Shown one piece after another: positions 35,468 through 44,862 of a stretch of 64,000 nt of DNA (position 1 is its first letter; every line of letters starts with the position of its first letter). A model generated the notes under the pieces. That model was not told the origin of the DNA. It saw only the letters and a list, made by a program, of their open reading frames with translations, and did no database searches. The stretch comes from DMER01 sp003451645 (lineage in GTDB: Bacteria; Pseudomonadota; Alphaproteobacteria; Micropepsales; Micropepsaceae): the NCBI GenBank assembly GCA_031976175.1, contig DALYLR010000005.1, forward strand, positions 1-64,000. Reading direction: 5' to 3'. The position numbers were made by a program, and so were the translations under genes.

Positions 35468-35985
35468 CGGGTCTGCCTTTCCTCATAGGACCGCCAAACA
35501 CCCCAGAGCGCCAGGGCAGCGCCAGCGGCACTCGCTAGGGCATTATAGCCCGCCATTGACACGCCAAAGAGGCGCCACGCTGCCTCGGTACAGCGCGGGA
35601 TGTTCCTCCCGTTGAGGTTTGAGAAATCCCCCGACAGATTGATCGCGGTCACCGCGCATTCGGGCGGCCCCTGCCACCAAGCCCATTCGACGCCTGCGTG
35701 ATAGACCCCGAGCCACGCGTTGTACCCCAACGCCAAGGCCACGAATGCCAACAGCCCTGCCACCGTTTGCCAGGGCACCTGTCGCATCCCGAAGGGAACC
35801 GCCGCCGCCAAAGCCGCGAGACCAATGGCTGCGTACCAAGGCTCCCGCTGCTTGAGGCACAAGTGACAGGGGGCGTAGCCTGCAAACTCAAACGCCCAGG
35901 CGGCGCCGACGATGCCAACCGCCAGGATCAGCAAGAGCCATGCGATGCGCGGCGGTGGACCGAGGAACTGGACGAGCGGGGCCAT
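35464..35985 (-). CDS. dsbB: Disulfide bond formation protein DsbB
   Basis: 173 residues, four membrane helices. The first periplasmic cysteine pair is in APCHLCLKQREPWY (CxxC) and the second in PPECAVTAINL together with IPRCTEAAW. DsbB reoxidises DsbA and passes electrons to ubiquinone, which fits its coq7 neighbour. No dsbA is present in the window. Confidence 0.9.
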   Translation of the reverse strand: MAPLVQFLGPPPRIAWLLLILAVGIVGAAWAFEFAGYAPCHLCLKQREPWYAAIGLAALAAAVPFGMRQVPWQTVAGLLAFVALALGYNAWLGVYHAGVEWAWWQGPPECAVTAINLSGDFSNLNGRNIPRCTEAAWRLFGVSMAGYNALASAAGAALALWGVWRSYEERQTR

Positions 35986-36079
35986 ACGGGTAAGTTAGGC
36001 TCAGGACTGCGCGGGCGCCAGGGCCCAGGAGGCGCGGCCAGCGGACGCAGGGCGTACTCCTAGCCGCCCACCATAGCGG

Positions 36080-36107
36080 TTGACGCGGGCATTCAGCCCA
36101 TTATAGT
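36080..36107 (+). promoter_or_regulatory. Promoter of the tRNA-Leu gene
   Basis: TTGACG (36080-36085), a 16-base spacer and TATAGT (36102-36107), about 37 bases upstream of the tRNA. Confidence 0.7.
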
Positions 36108-36143
36108 GCCGCCCCTTCTACCGGACCAACTCTTCGTCCTCGG

Positions 36144-36228
36144 GCCCCTGTGGCGGAACTGGTAGACGCGGCAGACTCAAAATCTGTTGCCTTCGGGCGT
36201 GCTGGTTCGATTCCGGCCAGGGGCACCA
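36144..36228 (+). tRNA. tRNA-Leu (CAA)
   Basis: 85 bases with a long variable arm (class II). The acceptor GCCCCTG pairs with CAGGGGC; the anticodon stem GCAGA/TCTGT holds the loop CTCAAAA, giving anticodon CAA (reads UUG). The T-loop is TTCGATT and CCA is encoded (A73 then CCA). Confidence 0.96.
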
Positions 36229-36310
36229 CTTTTCATAATCAACAGGCTTGAGGCGGGCGGTGCGCATGCGCCGGTATCCGTGCGCCCCCAGTCACCCCTT
36301 GCCCTCCGCA

Positions 36311-36345
36311 CAAAAGAAAACCGCCCGGATTTGGGTCCGGGCGGT
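36311..36345 (-). terminator. Intrinsic terminator of the giant autotransporter gene
   Basis: A 10-base GC stem (36320-36329 with 36336-36345) with a 6-base loop. On the minus strand it is followed by TTTTCTTTTG, 24 bases beyond the stop codon. Confidence 0.9.
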
Positions 36346-36368
36346 GTGTCTTGATCACTAAGCGTGGC

Positions 36369-39300
36369 TTATTCCGGCGCCGTGAACGGCACCCGCAGGC
36401 CCGCGCTCACCCGGATATCTTCGTAGTCGCCGTTGAACTCGTAATCCGCTTTGACGAAGGCCGACAGGCCGCTCGTCAAGTCAGAGTACTCCAACCGGCC
36501 CGAGATCTGAGCCAACGTTTCGTCGAACTCATCCTCCGCGGTGAAGACCGGTCCGGCGGACAGGATGCGGACTTCGTTCTCGCCGAGGAACTCATGGATC
36601 GCCGCCACAGAGACGCCACCCACAAAACGCTGGGCCGCATTCTCAGCCAGTTTTGCATCCAAGCCTACGCCCAACCGTCCACGCAGCGACTCGTTGCTGC
36701 CGAAGTCGATCGTCGAACCGCCCAGGCTGACCTCTTCGATCCGGCTCTGCACATAGGTCGCGCTGGCGAAGACCGTCCCATCGAGCATGTTGTTGATGGG
36801 GTGCTTGTAGCCAGCCTCCAGAACGCCACCGTAGTTGTTGCCGCTTGGACCAGCGCTATCCTCGCCGAACCCAACCAGCGACGGGATGGAGATGTCGAGG
36901 TTCAGGAAGTCCGCCTTGAAGAAGGCGTCGAAGAACCATTCTGGCGAAGTGTAGCTCACGAAAGCGCCCAGACCGTAGCCATCCGCATCGACCGTGGTGA
37001 TCGAGCCCTTGAGAGGCACGAACTCGCTGTCGAACTCGGTGTAGCCGCCGAACACGCCAGTGCGCAGTTTCGCCTCGCCCTCAAGCTGCTTGGAGTACGC
37101 CAGACCGCCCAGGACGCCGAAGTTGTTCTGGTCGTAGGAGACATCGAAGCTGAAGCTCTTGTTGAGGAAGCTGAACGCCGCCGTGTTCTCACGATCCTGC
37201 CAGGAGCCATAGGACTTCAGGAAGAAGTTCCAATCCTTGCCCTTCGCGCCTTCGTTCTCACGCAGGTCGACATTGCGGCTCAGCCAGTCGCCCGCCTGCG
37301 CATGGAAGTGCGCTTGCATTTGCGCTGGGATCGAACCCAACTGGAAGACCTCGCCATCAGGCAGACCAGCCAGGAGGTGTTGGTCCTCTTGGACGCCCGC
37401 GTTCACGACACCCTCCAGCGTGTTCGGCCGGAAGAAGAGGTCATAGAAGAACAGACCCTTGTCGATCGTGCCGCCCGACACATCGCCATTGCCGTTGTAG
37501 TCGGCAAGTTCGAGCGTGAAGTGCGTGGCCGCCGAGGCGCCCGGATTGGTCCGTACCACAATGATGCCATCGGGATTGAAGGCGCCAACGCCACCATTGG
37601 TGTCCTGGATCTCGATCCCAGTGACGCCACCTGTCGAGGCCACCCGCAGCTCATCCGAGCGCGAGCCCGGTGCGCCGAGGAAGGCATCCACTTCGAGGTC
37701 AGCGTCGTCGCCACCCGCCGTCGTGCCACCAAAGTAAGCCGCGACCGGCGCCGTCAGGACGTCACCCTCTTTGAAGTCCTGCATGTTGATGTCGCCACCA
37801 TTGGAGGTGAAGACCTCAAGATTGGCCAAGGTCGTGAACTGATCCGCACCATTGAAGCCCGCAGCACTCAACGTGCCGTCTCCAACGACGTCCGAGCCAT
37901 TGATGATCAGTGTATCGTTGGCCCCGGCGCCGAAGTCGGACGTCAGGTTGTTGACCCCCGAATTCCGCTGAGCGGCCTGCCAGAAGCCACCCTCGCCAAT
38001 CGTGAAGGTGTCGTTGTTCGCCGTCAGATTGACGAAGCCCGCGACGAACGCAAAGCCATTCACATTGACCGTGGCAGCTCCACCCTTCACGTCCGCAAGA
38101 TTGTCATTGAAGGATTGCGCGAAAGCCAGGGTGTTGAAGTTGACTGTGGTCCCCGTCACAGAGTCCGCGTCAACGACGCCGCCAGAGCCATTATCGTCGC
38201 TGTCGCCGAACACCGATCGGTTGATGTTGATAGCAACTGCGCCCGCCGTCGACTCAGCATTCACGACGAAGAGGCCCGCCGTTGTCGTTTGATCGTCCGA
38301 GTTCAAGTTGACTGTGACGTTGTCCGTGCCCGTCGCATCGACCGCGTCATCGCCCGCGAACAAGCCGTCATTCGAGTTGATCACACTCGAGCCCGTCGTG
38401 CCCGATGTGCGGATCGTGTCTTGGGATGCGAAGACGCGGTTGTTGGAGTTGATCGTCAGGTTGCCGGTCGTATTCAGAACTTCGATACCGACCACAGGGT
38501 CGATCTCGCCATTCTGGTTGATGGTCACGTTCCCCGTCGTGGTGGCAACGCGGATACCGCGATCAACCGCGTCGATCTTGGCATTGCTGTTGACCGTGAC
38601 CGCACCGGTCGTGTTGGTGATGTCAATGCCGTCATCAGTCGCGTTGATCGTCTGGTTCGACGTCACCTCCAGGGTGCCGATGGTGTTCGTGCCGCGGATG
38701 CCGTCCAGTGCCGTGATAGGCCCTGACGAAACCACGGTCGTCGTGTCGCCCGCCGCATTGCCATTGTTGTTGAACTCGATACCCGCATCGGTCGCGGACA
38801 ATGCAACCGTGGAGGTGATCGAGGTACTACCTTGGGTTCCGTTGACCTCGATGGCGTCGCCATTGGTCACTGTGATCTGACCGCCTTGAGCCACGACCGT
38901 TGCGTCGCCAGTCGTCGTGCCTACAAAGATGCCGTCAAGCACCGCGTTGATAAAGCTATTCGAGGTCACGTTGGCGTTGCCGCCTGTATTTGTCACCTCG
39001 ATACCGATCTGAGCCTGTGGCGCGGCGAGGCTTTCGATCAGCGCATTCTGCGTGACCGTCGCATTGCCCGTGACTGCGTTGACATCAATACCGCGATCGA
39101 TCGCGTCGATGCGGGCATTGGTGGTGACGGTGGCGTTCCCGGTGACGTTGTTAACATCAATGCCATCGACTTGCGCCGTTAGGACCGCATCGCCGTTGGT
39201 GTCGATGAAGACATCGCCGGTATTGCCAAAGACGACGATGCCATTCGCAGTGGCCGATGTGATCGCGTTGTTGGCGTTGATGTCGAGCGTGCCCGTTCCT

Positions 39301-42300
39301 GCCGATGAGTGGATACCGTTTTGGGTCGAAACGATCGGCCCGCCCTGGTTCACAGTCGTCGTGTCACCCGCAGCATTGCCGTTGCTGTTCAAGCGGATGC
39401 CATGACGGCCCACAGTCAGGAGCGCAGACGTGGTCACCGTCGTGTTGCCGTCGGTGTCCTCGATGTAGATGCCATCAAAGTTGGTGACGGTGATCGGCGC
39501 GGAGCTATCGACCACGACATTGGCGGCGGTGTTGTCCACCACGATGCCGAAGTCGGTGGCGATGATCGCCGCGTTGCTGTCGATGTTGACGTCAACACCG
39601 GTATTCGTGACCTCGATGCCGACGAGCGGGTCGATCTCGGCGTTCTGCACGATCGTCACCGTGCCGGTCGTCTGATCAACGTCGATACCGCGATCAACGG
39701 AGTCGATCTTGGCATTGGTGGTGATGTTCACATTGCCGGTGACCGCCGACACATCGATGCCATCATCCGCAGCGGTCAAAGACGCGAACCCATTGGTGTC
39801 AACAAGAACATTGCCTGCATTGCCAGCCACCCGGATGGCGTCGCTTGCCGTCGAAGTAACCGGGCTGTTTACATTGATATCCAAGGTCCCTGTACCGGTA
39901 GTAGAGTGTATACCCACCTGCCCAGAGGCGATCCCACCATTCATCGTCACAGTGGTAACGTCACCCGCAGCATTGCCATTGCTGTTCAGGCGGATGCCAT
40001 CGCGGCCAGCGGTCAGCAGGTTCGCAGTATTGACCGTGGTGTTGCCGTCGGTGTCCTCAACAAAGATGCCATCGAAGTTTGTGACCGTGATCGGTGCCGC
40101 GCTTTCGACCAAGACATTGGCGGTCGTGTTGTCCACGAAGATGCCGAAGTCGGTGGCGATAATCGCCGCATTGCTGTCGATGTTGACGTCAACACCGGTA
40201 TTCGTGACCTCGATGCCGACGAGCGGATCGATCTCCCCGTTCTGCACGATCGTCACTGTACCGGTCGTCTGATCCACGTCGATACCGCGATCAACGGAGT
40301 CGATCTTGGCATTCGTGTCGATGTTGACATTACCCGTCGTATTACCGACGTCGATACCGTTGCCGTTCACCGACGTGATCGCCGCCAGGTTCGTACCGTC
40401 GATGTCAACATTGCCTGTGGTGGAGTCGACAAAAACGCCAGCCACGTCGCCGCTGATCGTATTGTTCAGGTTGAGATCGACAAGCCCAAACGTCTGGAAC
40501 ACGTTGATGCCCCAGAAACCTGCTGCAATGCTACCGTTCTGGTTGATTTGAACCACATCCCCCGCATCGTTGCCGTTGGACAGGGAGACGATGCCATCAT
40601 TGCTCGCGCTAATAGCGAAGTTGTTGGTGATGGTGGTATTGCCAGCCGTGTTAAGTACTTGGATGCCGTCATTGGTATTGGCGGTGATGGTTCCATTTGC
40701 TGTGTAGGTTACAGAGCCGCCAGTGTTGTTGATCGTGACACCATCTTGCGTCGCCAAGATCAGGGCATTTTGCGTATAGGTGACGTTGCCGGCCGTGTTG
40801 GTGATTTCAACGCCAATCGTGGGGTCGATCTCGCCGTTCTGCAGGACGACCACGCTGTCGGCGCTGTCGACATCGATGCCGCGATCGGCCGAGTCGATCT
40901 TGGCGAAGGTGCGGATATCGACCGCGCCATCGACCGCCACAATGCCGGACCCGTTATTCGCATCGATCAGGGCGTTTTGCGTGATGTTATTGGCAAAACC
41001 GTCGGCGCCGTCGCTGAAGATGCCATCATCTTCCGCGAAAATAGTGCCGCCAGCGGCTTGCGTGATGTTCACATTGGCGCGGGCGGTCACATCGATGCCA
41101 TCGCCGTTTGTTGAGGCAAGAATGTTGAAGGTCCGGATGGTGACATCGCCGCCATCTTCCACGACCACCGCATCGTCAAACGCGTTGACGAAGGCAAAAA
41201 TGTCCGCAATCACGCTGCCGCCGGTGCTCTCAAGATTGACGCCGTCATCATTGGCGGCGGTAATGGTCGCAAGCGGCCCAATATTCACGCCCACATTGCC
41301 AATTGAGTTGACCAGAACGCCATATTGCTGGGCGTTAATGGTGTTGAACACCTGAATGTTCGCCGAACCCACCTCGTTTCCGAACGCGCCAGCAACGATT
41401 CCATCTTGTCCAGCGGTGATCGCCCCAAAAGTTGTTACCGTCGCAAGGGCACCGTCATTGACCTGGATGCCATCTTGTCCCGCTGTGATTGTGTTCTGCG
41501 ACAGGATCGTGGTGTTACCGGCCGCGTTTGTCGTGCTGAAAATACCATCGCCATTCGTGGTGATGATCGTGCCGGCTTGCGTGACCTGGACCGTGCCATT
41601 CACCAGATTGCCCGCATCGATCAGGATGCCGCTTTCCGCCGCTACGATGGCCGAGGACACCGCTGTCGTGACCGTCGCGTTGCCTTCGGACGTCACCTGG
41701 ATGCCGTCTTCGCCCGCCGTGATATTGGCAAAGGAATTGACAGTTCCCGTCGTGCCGTTGCCAATTTCGATACCATCGTTGCCGGCGTCAATAACGCCAA
41801 ATTGATTGATCAACACAGGTCCAGACGGTGTGGAGTTCGCAAATATACCATCATTGAAGACGGTGGTGATTTGCGTGCCCGCATTGGTGGTGATCGTGAT
41901 GGCGCCGTTTCCGCTCGCGCTTATTCCGAAATCCTCGGCGTTGATATTGGCCTGCGATTGAATATTGATCGCGCCCGCCACGTTTTGTACCACGATACCA
42001 TCGGAGAAGAGGGCGGAGGAATTGATGATACCGCCTTGCGTGACCGAGGCACTCGAGGCGCCATCAATCAGAATGCCAGCCCCAGAAAACGCGGCTGGAT
42101 CGACATTGATGGACGTGCCCGCGCCGGTAACAACGGTCGCCGAACCTGCGATGTTCTGGGCCAGGATGCCCGCCGCAAAGAGCGGACCTGTCGCGCCCAC
42201 ATTGATGTTGCCCACGAAGTGATTGATTGTGGAGTTTCCACCCACGTCGATGTGGCGGATGCCGATCTCGTCTGCATCAATGTTCGCGAAATTGTTGGTG

Positions 42301-43010
42301 ACGGCGTTGCCGGCAATCGGGCCAATGTTGATGCCGATGGCTGGCGGGTCGATGTCGCCGAAATTGGTGATCGTAGCGTTTCCTGACGTGTCGTCGCTGG
42401 TGATGCCCAGAGCTACGCCGCCATTGCCCGCTGGAATGCTGATCTTCGCGAAGTTGTTGATTGCGTAGGTGGGCGGCGCGGCCAAGGGGCCGAAAGCCAA
42501 TGGGTTGGGTCCCCCCTCGCCACCCTCTCCGCCTTCGCCACCCTCTCCGCCATCAACGCCTGCGTTGATCAAGATGCCGTTGACGCCTGACGTGATGGGC
42601 GTGGTGTTGCTGACCGAGCCCGAGGCGCCCGCCTCATATAGATTTAACAGGATACCGGTTTCGGCTGCAGTAATGGCCAGTGCATCACTCCGAATTGTCC
42701 CGTCGCCTGTCAAAATATCAAACCGGACACCTTCGTCCGCGCCCGTCAGCACTACCACATCGGACTGGAGGGTCAGGAATGATTGGTCATAGGTGTTGGT
42801 ATTGGAAGAAATGCCACCGGCAAATGGATTGCCATTTGGGTTTGTTCCATCACAGACGACTGAAAAAACTGGGCCGAAAGCATTGCTGCTGCATGCCGCC
42901 ATCGCCTGTCCCGGCGCCATCAAGGCGAGCGCCAGGGCCGAGCCCGCAAACAGGTTCCGGCGCAAAGTCGTGGCGCGGCGTTGGGCGTTCTTGTTCATCG
43001 TGGTTGTCAT
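36369..43010 (-). CDS. Giant autotransporter with beta-solenoid passenger
   Basis: 2213 residues. The ATG at 43010 has AAAAGGG upstream (an inner ATG at 42998 is also possible). A long signal peptide (~1-38, NLFAGSALALALMAPGQAMA) is followed by a Gly-Glu repeat (VDGGEGGEGGEGGEGGP, ~145-160), then ~1450 residues of short Asn/Thr/Gly-rich coils (DGIDVxNTTGNVxI type) forming a right-handed beta-helix, organised in ~199-residue super-repeats marked by KID-DRGID. A linker region (about 1700-1880) precedes a ~275-residue autotransporter barrel (KDWNFFLKSYGSWQD to GLRVPFTAPE). The chain ends ...FTAPE, so the usual terminal aromatic residue is four from the end. It should display the passenger on the surface as an adhesin or biofilm factor. 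Confidence 0.9.
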   Translation of the reverse strand: MTTTMNKNAQRRATTLRRNLFAGSALALALMAPGQAMAACSSNAFGPVFSVVCDGTNPNGNPFAGGISSNTNTYDQSFLTLQSDVVVLTGADEGVRFDILTGDGTIRSDALAITAAETGILLNLYEAGASGSVSNTTPITSGVNGILINAGVDGGEGGEGGEGGEGGPNPLAFGPLAAPPTYAINNFAKISIPAGNGGVALGITSDDTSGNATITNFGDIDPPAIGINIGPIAGNAVTNNFANIDADEIGIRHIDVGGNSTINHFVGNINVGATGPLFAAGILAQNIAGSATVVTGAGTSINVDPAAFSGAGILIDGASSASVTQGGIINSSALFSDGIVVQNVAGAINIQSQANINAEDFGISASGNGAITITTNAGTQITTVFNDGIFANSTPSGPVLINQFGVIDAGNDGIEIGNGTTGTVNSFANITAGEDGIQVTSEGNATVTTAVSSAIVAAESGILIDAGNLVNGTVQVTQAGTIITTNGDGIFSTTNAAGNTTILSQNTITAGQDGIQVNDGALATVTTFGAITAGQDGIVAGAFGNEVGSANIQVFNTINAQQYGVLVNSIGNVGVNIGPLATITAANDDGVNLESTGGSVIADIFAFVNAFDDAVVVEDGGDVTIRTFNILASTNGDGIDVTARANVNITQAAGGTIFAEDDGIFSDGADGFANNITQNALIDANNGSGIVAVDGAVDIRTFAKIDSADRGIDVDSADSVVVLQNGEIDPTIGVEITNTAGNVTYTQNALILATQDGVTINNTGGSVTYTANGTITANTNDGIQVLNTAGNTTITNNFAISASNDGIVSLSNGNDAGDVVQINQNGSIAAGFWGINVFQTFGLVDLNLNNTISGDVAGVFVDSTTGNVDIDGTNLAAITSVNGNGIDVGNTTGNVNIDTNAKIDSVDRGIDVDQTTGTVTIVQNGEIDPLVGIEVTNTGVDVNIDSNAAIIATDFGIFVDNTTANVLVESAAPITVTNFDGIFVEDTDGNTTVNTANLLTAGRDGIRLNSNGNAAGDVTTVTMNGGIASGQVGIHSTTGTGTLDINVNSPVTSTASDAIRVAGNAGNVLVDTNGFASLTAADDGIDVSAVTGNVNITTNAKIDSVDRGIDVDQTTGTVTIVQNAEIDPLVGIEVTNTGVDVNIDSNAAIIATDFGIVVDNTAANVVVDSSAPITVTNFDGIYIEDTDGNTTVTTSALLTVGRHGIRLNSNGNAAGDTTTVNQGGPIVSTQNGIHSSAGTGTLDINANNAITSATANGIVVFGNTGDVFIDTNGDAVLTAQVDGIDVNNVTGNATVTTNARIDAIDRGIDVNAVTGNATVTQNALIESLAAPQAQIGIEVTNTGGNANVTSNSFINAVLDGIFVGTTTGDATVVAQGGQITVTNGDAIEVNGTQGSTSITSTVALSATDAGIEFNNNGNAAGDTTTVVSSGPITALDGIRGTNTIGTLEVTSNQTINATDDGIDITNTTGAVTVNSNAKIDAVDRGIRVATTTGNVTINQNGEIDPVVGIEVLNTTGNLTINSNNRVFASQDTIRTSGTTGSSVINSNDGLFAGDDAVDATGTDNVTVNLNSDDQTTTAGLFVVNAESTAGAVAININRSVFGDSDDNGSGGVVDADSVTGTTVNFNTLAFAQSFNDNLADVKGGAATVNVNGFAFVAGFVNLTANNDTFTIGEGGFWQAAQRNSGVNNLTSDFGAGANDTLIINGSDVVGDGTLSAAGFNGADQFTTLANLEVFTSNGGDINMQDFKEGDVLTAPVAAYFGGTTAGGDDADLEVDAFLGAPGSRSDELRVASTGGVTGIEIQDTNGGVGAFNPDGIIVVRTNPGASAATHFTLELADYNGNGDVSGGTIDKGLFFYDLFFRPNTLEGVVNAGVQEDQHLLAGLPDGEVFQLGSIPAQMQAHFHAQAGDWLSRNVDLRENEGAKGKDWNFFLKSYGSWQDRENTAAFSFLNKSFSFDVSYDQNNFGVLGGLAYSKQLEGEAKLRTGVFGGYTEFDSEFVPLKGSITTVDADGYGLGAFVSYTSPEWFFDAFFKADFLNLDISIPSLVGFGEDSAGPSGNNYGGVLEAGYKHPINNMLDGTVFASATYVQSRIEEVSLGGSTIDFGSNESLRGRLGVGLDAKLAENAAQRFVGGVSVAAIHEFLGENEVRILSAGPVFTAEDEFDETLAQISGRLEYSDLTSGLSAFVKADYEFNGDYEDIRVSAGLRVPFTAPE
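38569..40900 (-). repeat. Tandem super-repeats of ~597 bases inside the autotransporter gene
   Basis: The conserved segment encoding KIDxxDRGI(D)V occurs at 38569, 39103, 39700, 40297 and 40891 (start of the gagtcgatct-like string), giving steps of 534, 597, 597 and 594 bases, all multiples of three. The two middle copies (39529-39720 and 40126-40317) are nearly identical at DNA level. Expansion by unequal recombination is the likely origin. Confidence 0.85.
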
Positions 43011-43790
43011 GGTTCGACCCTTTTAATTAGCGCCAAAGTTTTTGCGGACGGGATGCTTGGGGTGCCGCTCAGCGATGGACGCGTCTACTTCCTGTGAAAA
43101 TCTGGACCTGTCAGCTATTAACGGTGATGACCGCACTTAACGAAGACGAAAGCCGGATGCAACGGGGTGTTAATAGATTCGGCCGCCGCGTGGACAGAGA
43201 AAAGTCAGCGATCGTGCGCCCTGCCCATGCCGATTCTCCCAACCCATGCGTGCATATCACAGCCATTTGGCGCGTGTTTACAGCATTGCACGATGGCCGG
43301 ACAATTCTTGCAAACTGATGCGCCGTGCCGTCTACCGCAGCGCCGCTACGCTGTGAAATGTCGCGTTTTCAATGGTTTAGGGTGTGGGTCCTGCCTAATT
43401 CACTCGAGCCAGCGGCCTCTTCGCGCTCGGATGGATTGCGTGCGCCATGTCAACGGGTGTGCTTTCGCAATTTTCAATTAGCACCTTTTGGTTGAATTAG
43501 GGAAGAGCAAAATCGGATATGTCACTGTCAATGAGTTGTCACACATCGTCGTCCGGTGAGTTAACTTGATGCAGGCGGGTTACACTTTTGATTAATCTTT
43601 CAGCCGACCTGAATTAACACTTGCAGTGGCGCTTTTACTGGCCAAAGGCGCCGATTCCGCCGCTGAATGGGGGCGTTGCGCAGGCGTCCCGGCCGGGCGC
43701 CCTGGTGGGATGGCAGGTTGGGCCCAGGGTCCTGATTCGCGGCAGGGGTTTTTTCCCGTTACCTTGATGCCGGCGGTGCAATCCGACCCC
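43011..43790. other. Long intergenic region upstream of the autotransporter
   Basis: About 780 bases without a convincing gene. The part at ~43020-43620 is AT-richer and more repetitive than the rest of the window and should contain the leftward autotransporter promoter. I notice a direct repeat TGTCAC at 43520-43525 and 43537-43542 (17 bases apart) and several TTAA sites (43130s, 43170s, 43580s, 43610s), but none forms the CtrA spacing TTAA-N7-TTAA. The stretch 43620-43790 is GC-rich and precedes the quinone reductase stop; no clear terminator was found. Confidence 0.5.
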
Positions 43791-44768
43791 TTACGCCCCC
43801 ATCTCCACAACGACCTTGCCAATGGCCCGGCGGCCACTCAGCTGACGTAGGGCCGCGACGGCCTCGGTCAGAGGGAACCTGGCGCCGATATGGGGCTTGA
43901 GGCCTGCTGAGGCCAGCGCGTCAATAGCCGCCAAGTTCTCGCGGCCCCGCTCTGGATATTGGCGGCTATATTCGCCCGCGCGCACGCCCATCAGCGAGAA
44001 ACCCTTTATAAGAGCTATGTTGACGGGTAGTGCCGGGATCGTGCCACTGGCAAAGCCGATGCTGAGCAGCCTGCCGCCGAAATTGATGCAGCGCACGCTT
44101 TCGTCGAACACGGCACCACCCACAGGGTCATAGATCACATCCGCACCCTGGCTTTGTGTCAGCGCTTTGACCGTGTCGCGAAAGCCCGGCTCCGGCGCGA
44201 TCACATGGGCAAAACCCCGTGCGCTCAGAAAATCGCGCTTCTCTTGCGAGCTTGCCGCAGCGATGACGTTCGCGCCCAAATGCTGGCCCAGATCCACCGC
44301 TGCCAGACCCACGCCGCCCGCTGCACCGTGGACCAGCAGCCACTCGCCCGCCGCCAGTTCCGCCCGGCGCACCAAGGCGACATAGGCGGTCAGAAGCGCT
44401 GTCGTGTGTGCCGCCCCCTCGGCAAAGCTCAAACCCTGGGGCAAGGGCCGTAAAGACGAAGCAGGTGCACAAACATATTCTGCGAAAGTCCCCGCGCGCG
44501 CACCAACCAGCACCGCGTCGCCCTCCCGCCAACCGTTCACGCCTGGCCCCAAAGCGGCAACTGCTCCCGCCCCTTCCAGCCCCAGGATAAAGGGCAGCTC
44601 CGGCCGGTGTTGATATTTGCCCTCCGTCATCAAAACATCAGGGAAGTTGACCGACGCCGCGCGCATACGGACCAACACCTCCCCCGCCTGGGGTTCCGGC
44701 ACAGCCATCTCCGCGATCGTCACGCCCTTGAAGTCCGGCTCCAGCGCGCGCACGACAGCAGCTTTCAT
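43791..44768 (-). CDS. NADPH:quinone oxidoreductase, MDR superfamily
   Basis: 325 residues from ATG 44768 with AAGGAGA upstream. N-terminal GroES-like fold (MKAAVVRALEPDFKGVTIAE) and Rossmann motif HGAAGGVGLAAVDLGQHLGA, followed by DVIYDPVGGAVFDESVR. No catalytic zinc cysteines are seen, so it belongs to the zinc-free quinone oxidoreductase type. It reduces quinones or enals with NADPH. It is divergent from the permease gene, 94 bases apart. Confidence 0.88.
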   Translation of the reverse strand: MKAAVVRALEPDFKGVTIAEMAVPEPQAGEVLVRMRAASVNFPDVLMTEGKYQHRPELPFILGLEGAGAVAALGPGVNGWREGDAVLVGARAGTFAEYVCAPASSLRPLPQGLSFAEGAAHTTALLTAYVALVRRAELAAGEWLLVHGAAGGVGLAAVDLGQHLGANVIAAASSQEKRDFLSARGFAHVIAPEPGFRDTVKALTQSQGADVIYDPVGGAVFDESVRCINFGGRLLSIGFASGTIPALPVNIALIKGFSLMGVRAGEYSRQYPERGRENLAAIDALASAGLKPHIGARFPLTEAVAALRQLSGRRAIGKVVVEMGA

Positions 44769-44862
44769 GAGGGTCTCCTTGAAGGGGCCGAAGGGCCGCA
44801 GGTTAGCGGGCGGACCCATCCCATACTATGGTACCCGCTTCGGCGGCCAAGGGAGAGTTTTC

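Noticed and set aside
38569..40900. CRISPR-like or mobile repeat
   Set aside because: Repeat steps of 534-597 bases are in frame with the autotransporter gene and encode its protein repeats, with no short-repeat/spacer pattern.
36351..42386. Several long open frames (up to 791 codons) on the plus strand under the giant autotransporter
   Set aside because: They arise from the repetitive, GC-biased passenger sequence read backwards. Their translated sequence is Arg/Asp-rich and periodic with no known domain.
43011..43620. CtrA-type regulation of the autotransporter (several TTAA sites)
   Set aside because: The spacing TTAA-N7-TTAA is not met at any of the sites inspected.
43592..43850. Short frames in the gap before the quinone reductase
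   Set aside because: No ribosome site, no domain, Pro/Gly-rich composition typical of random GC-rich DNA.
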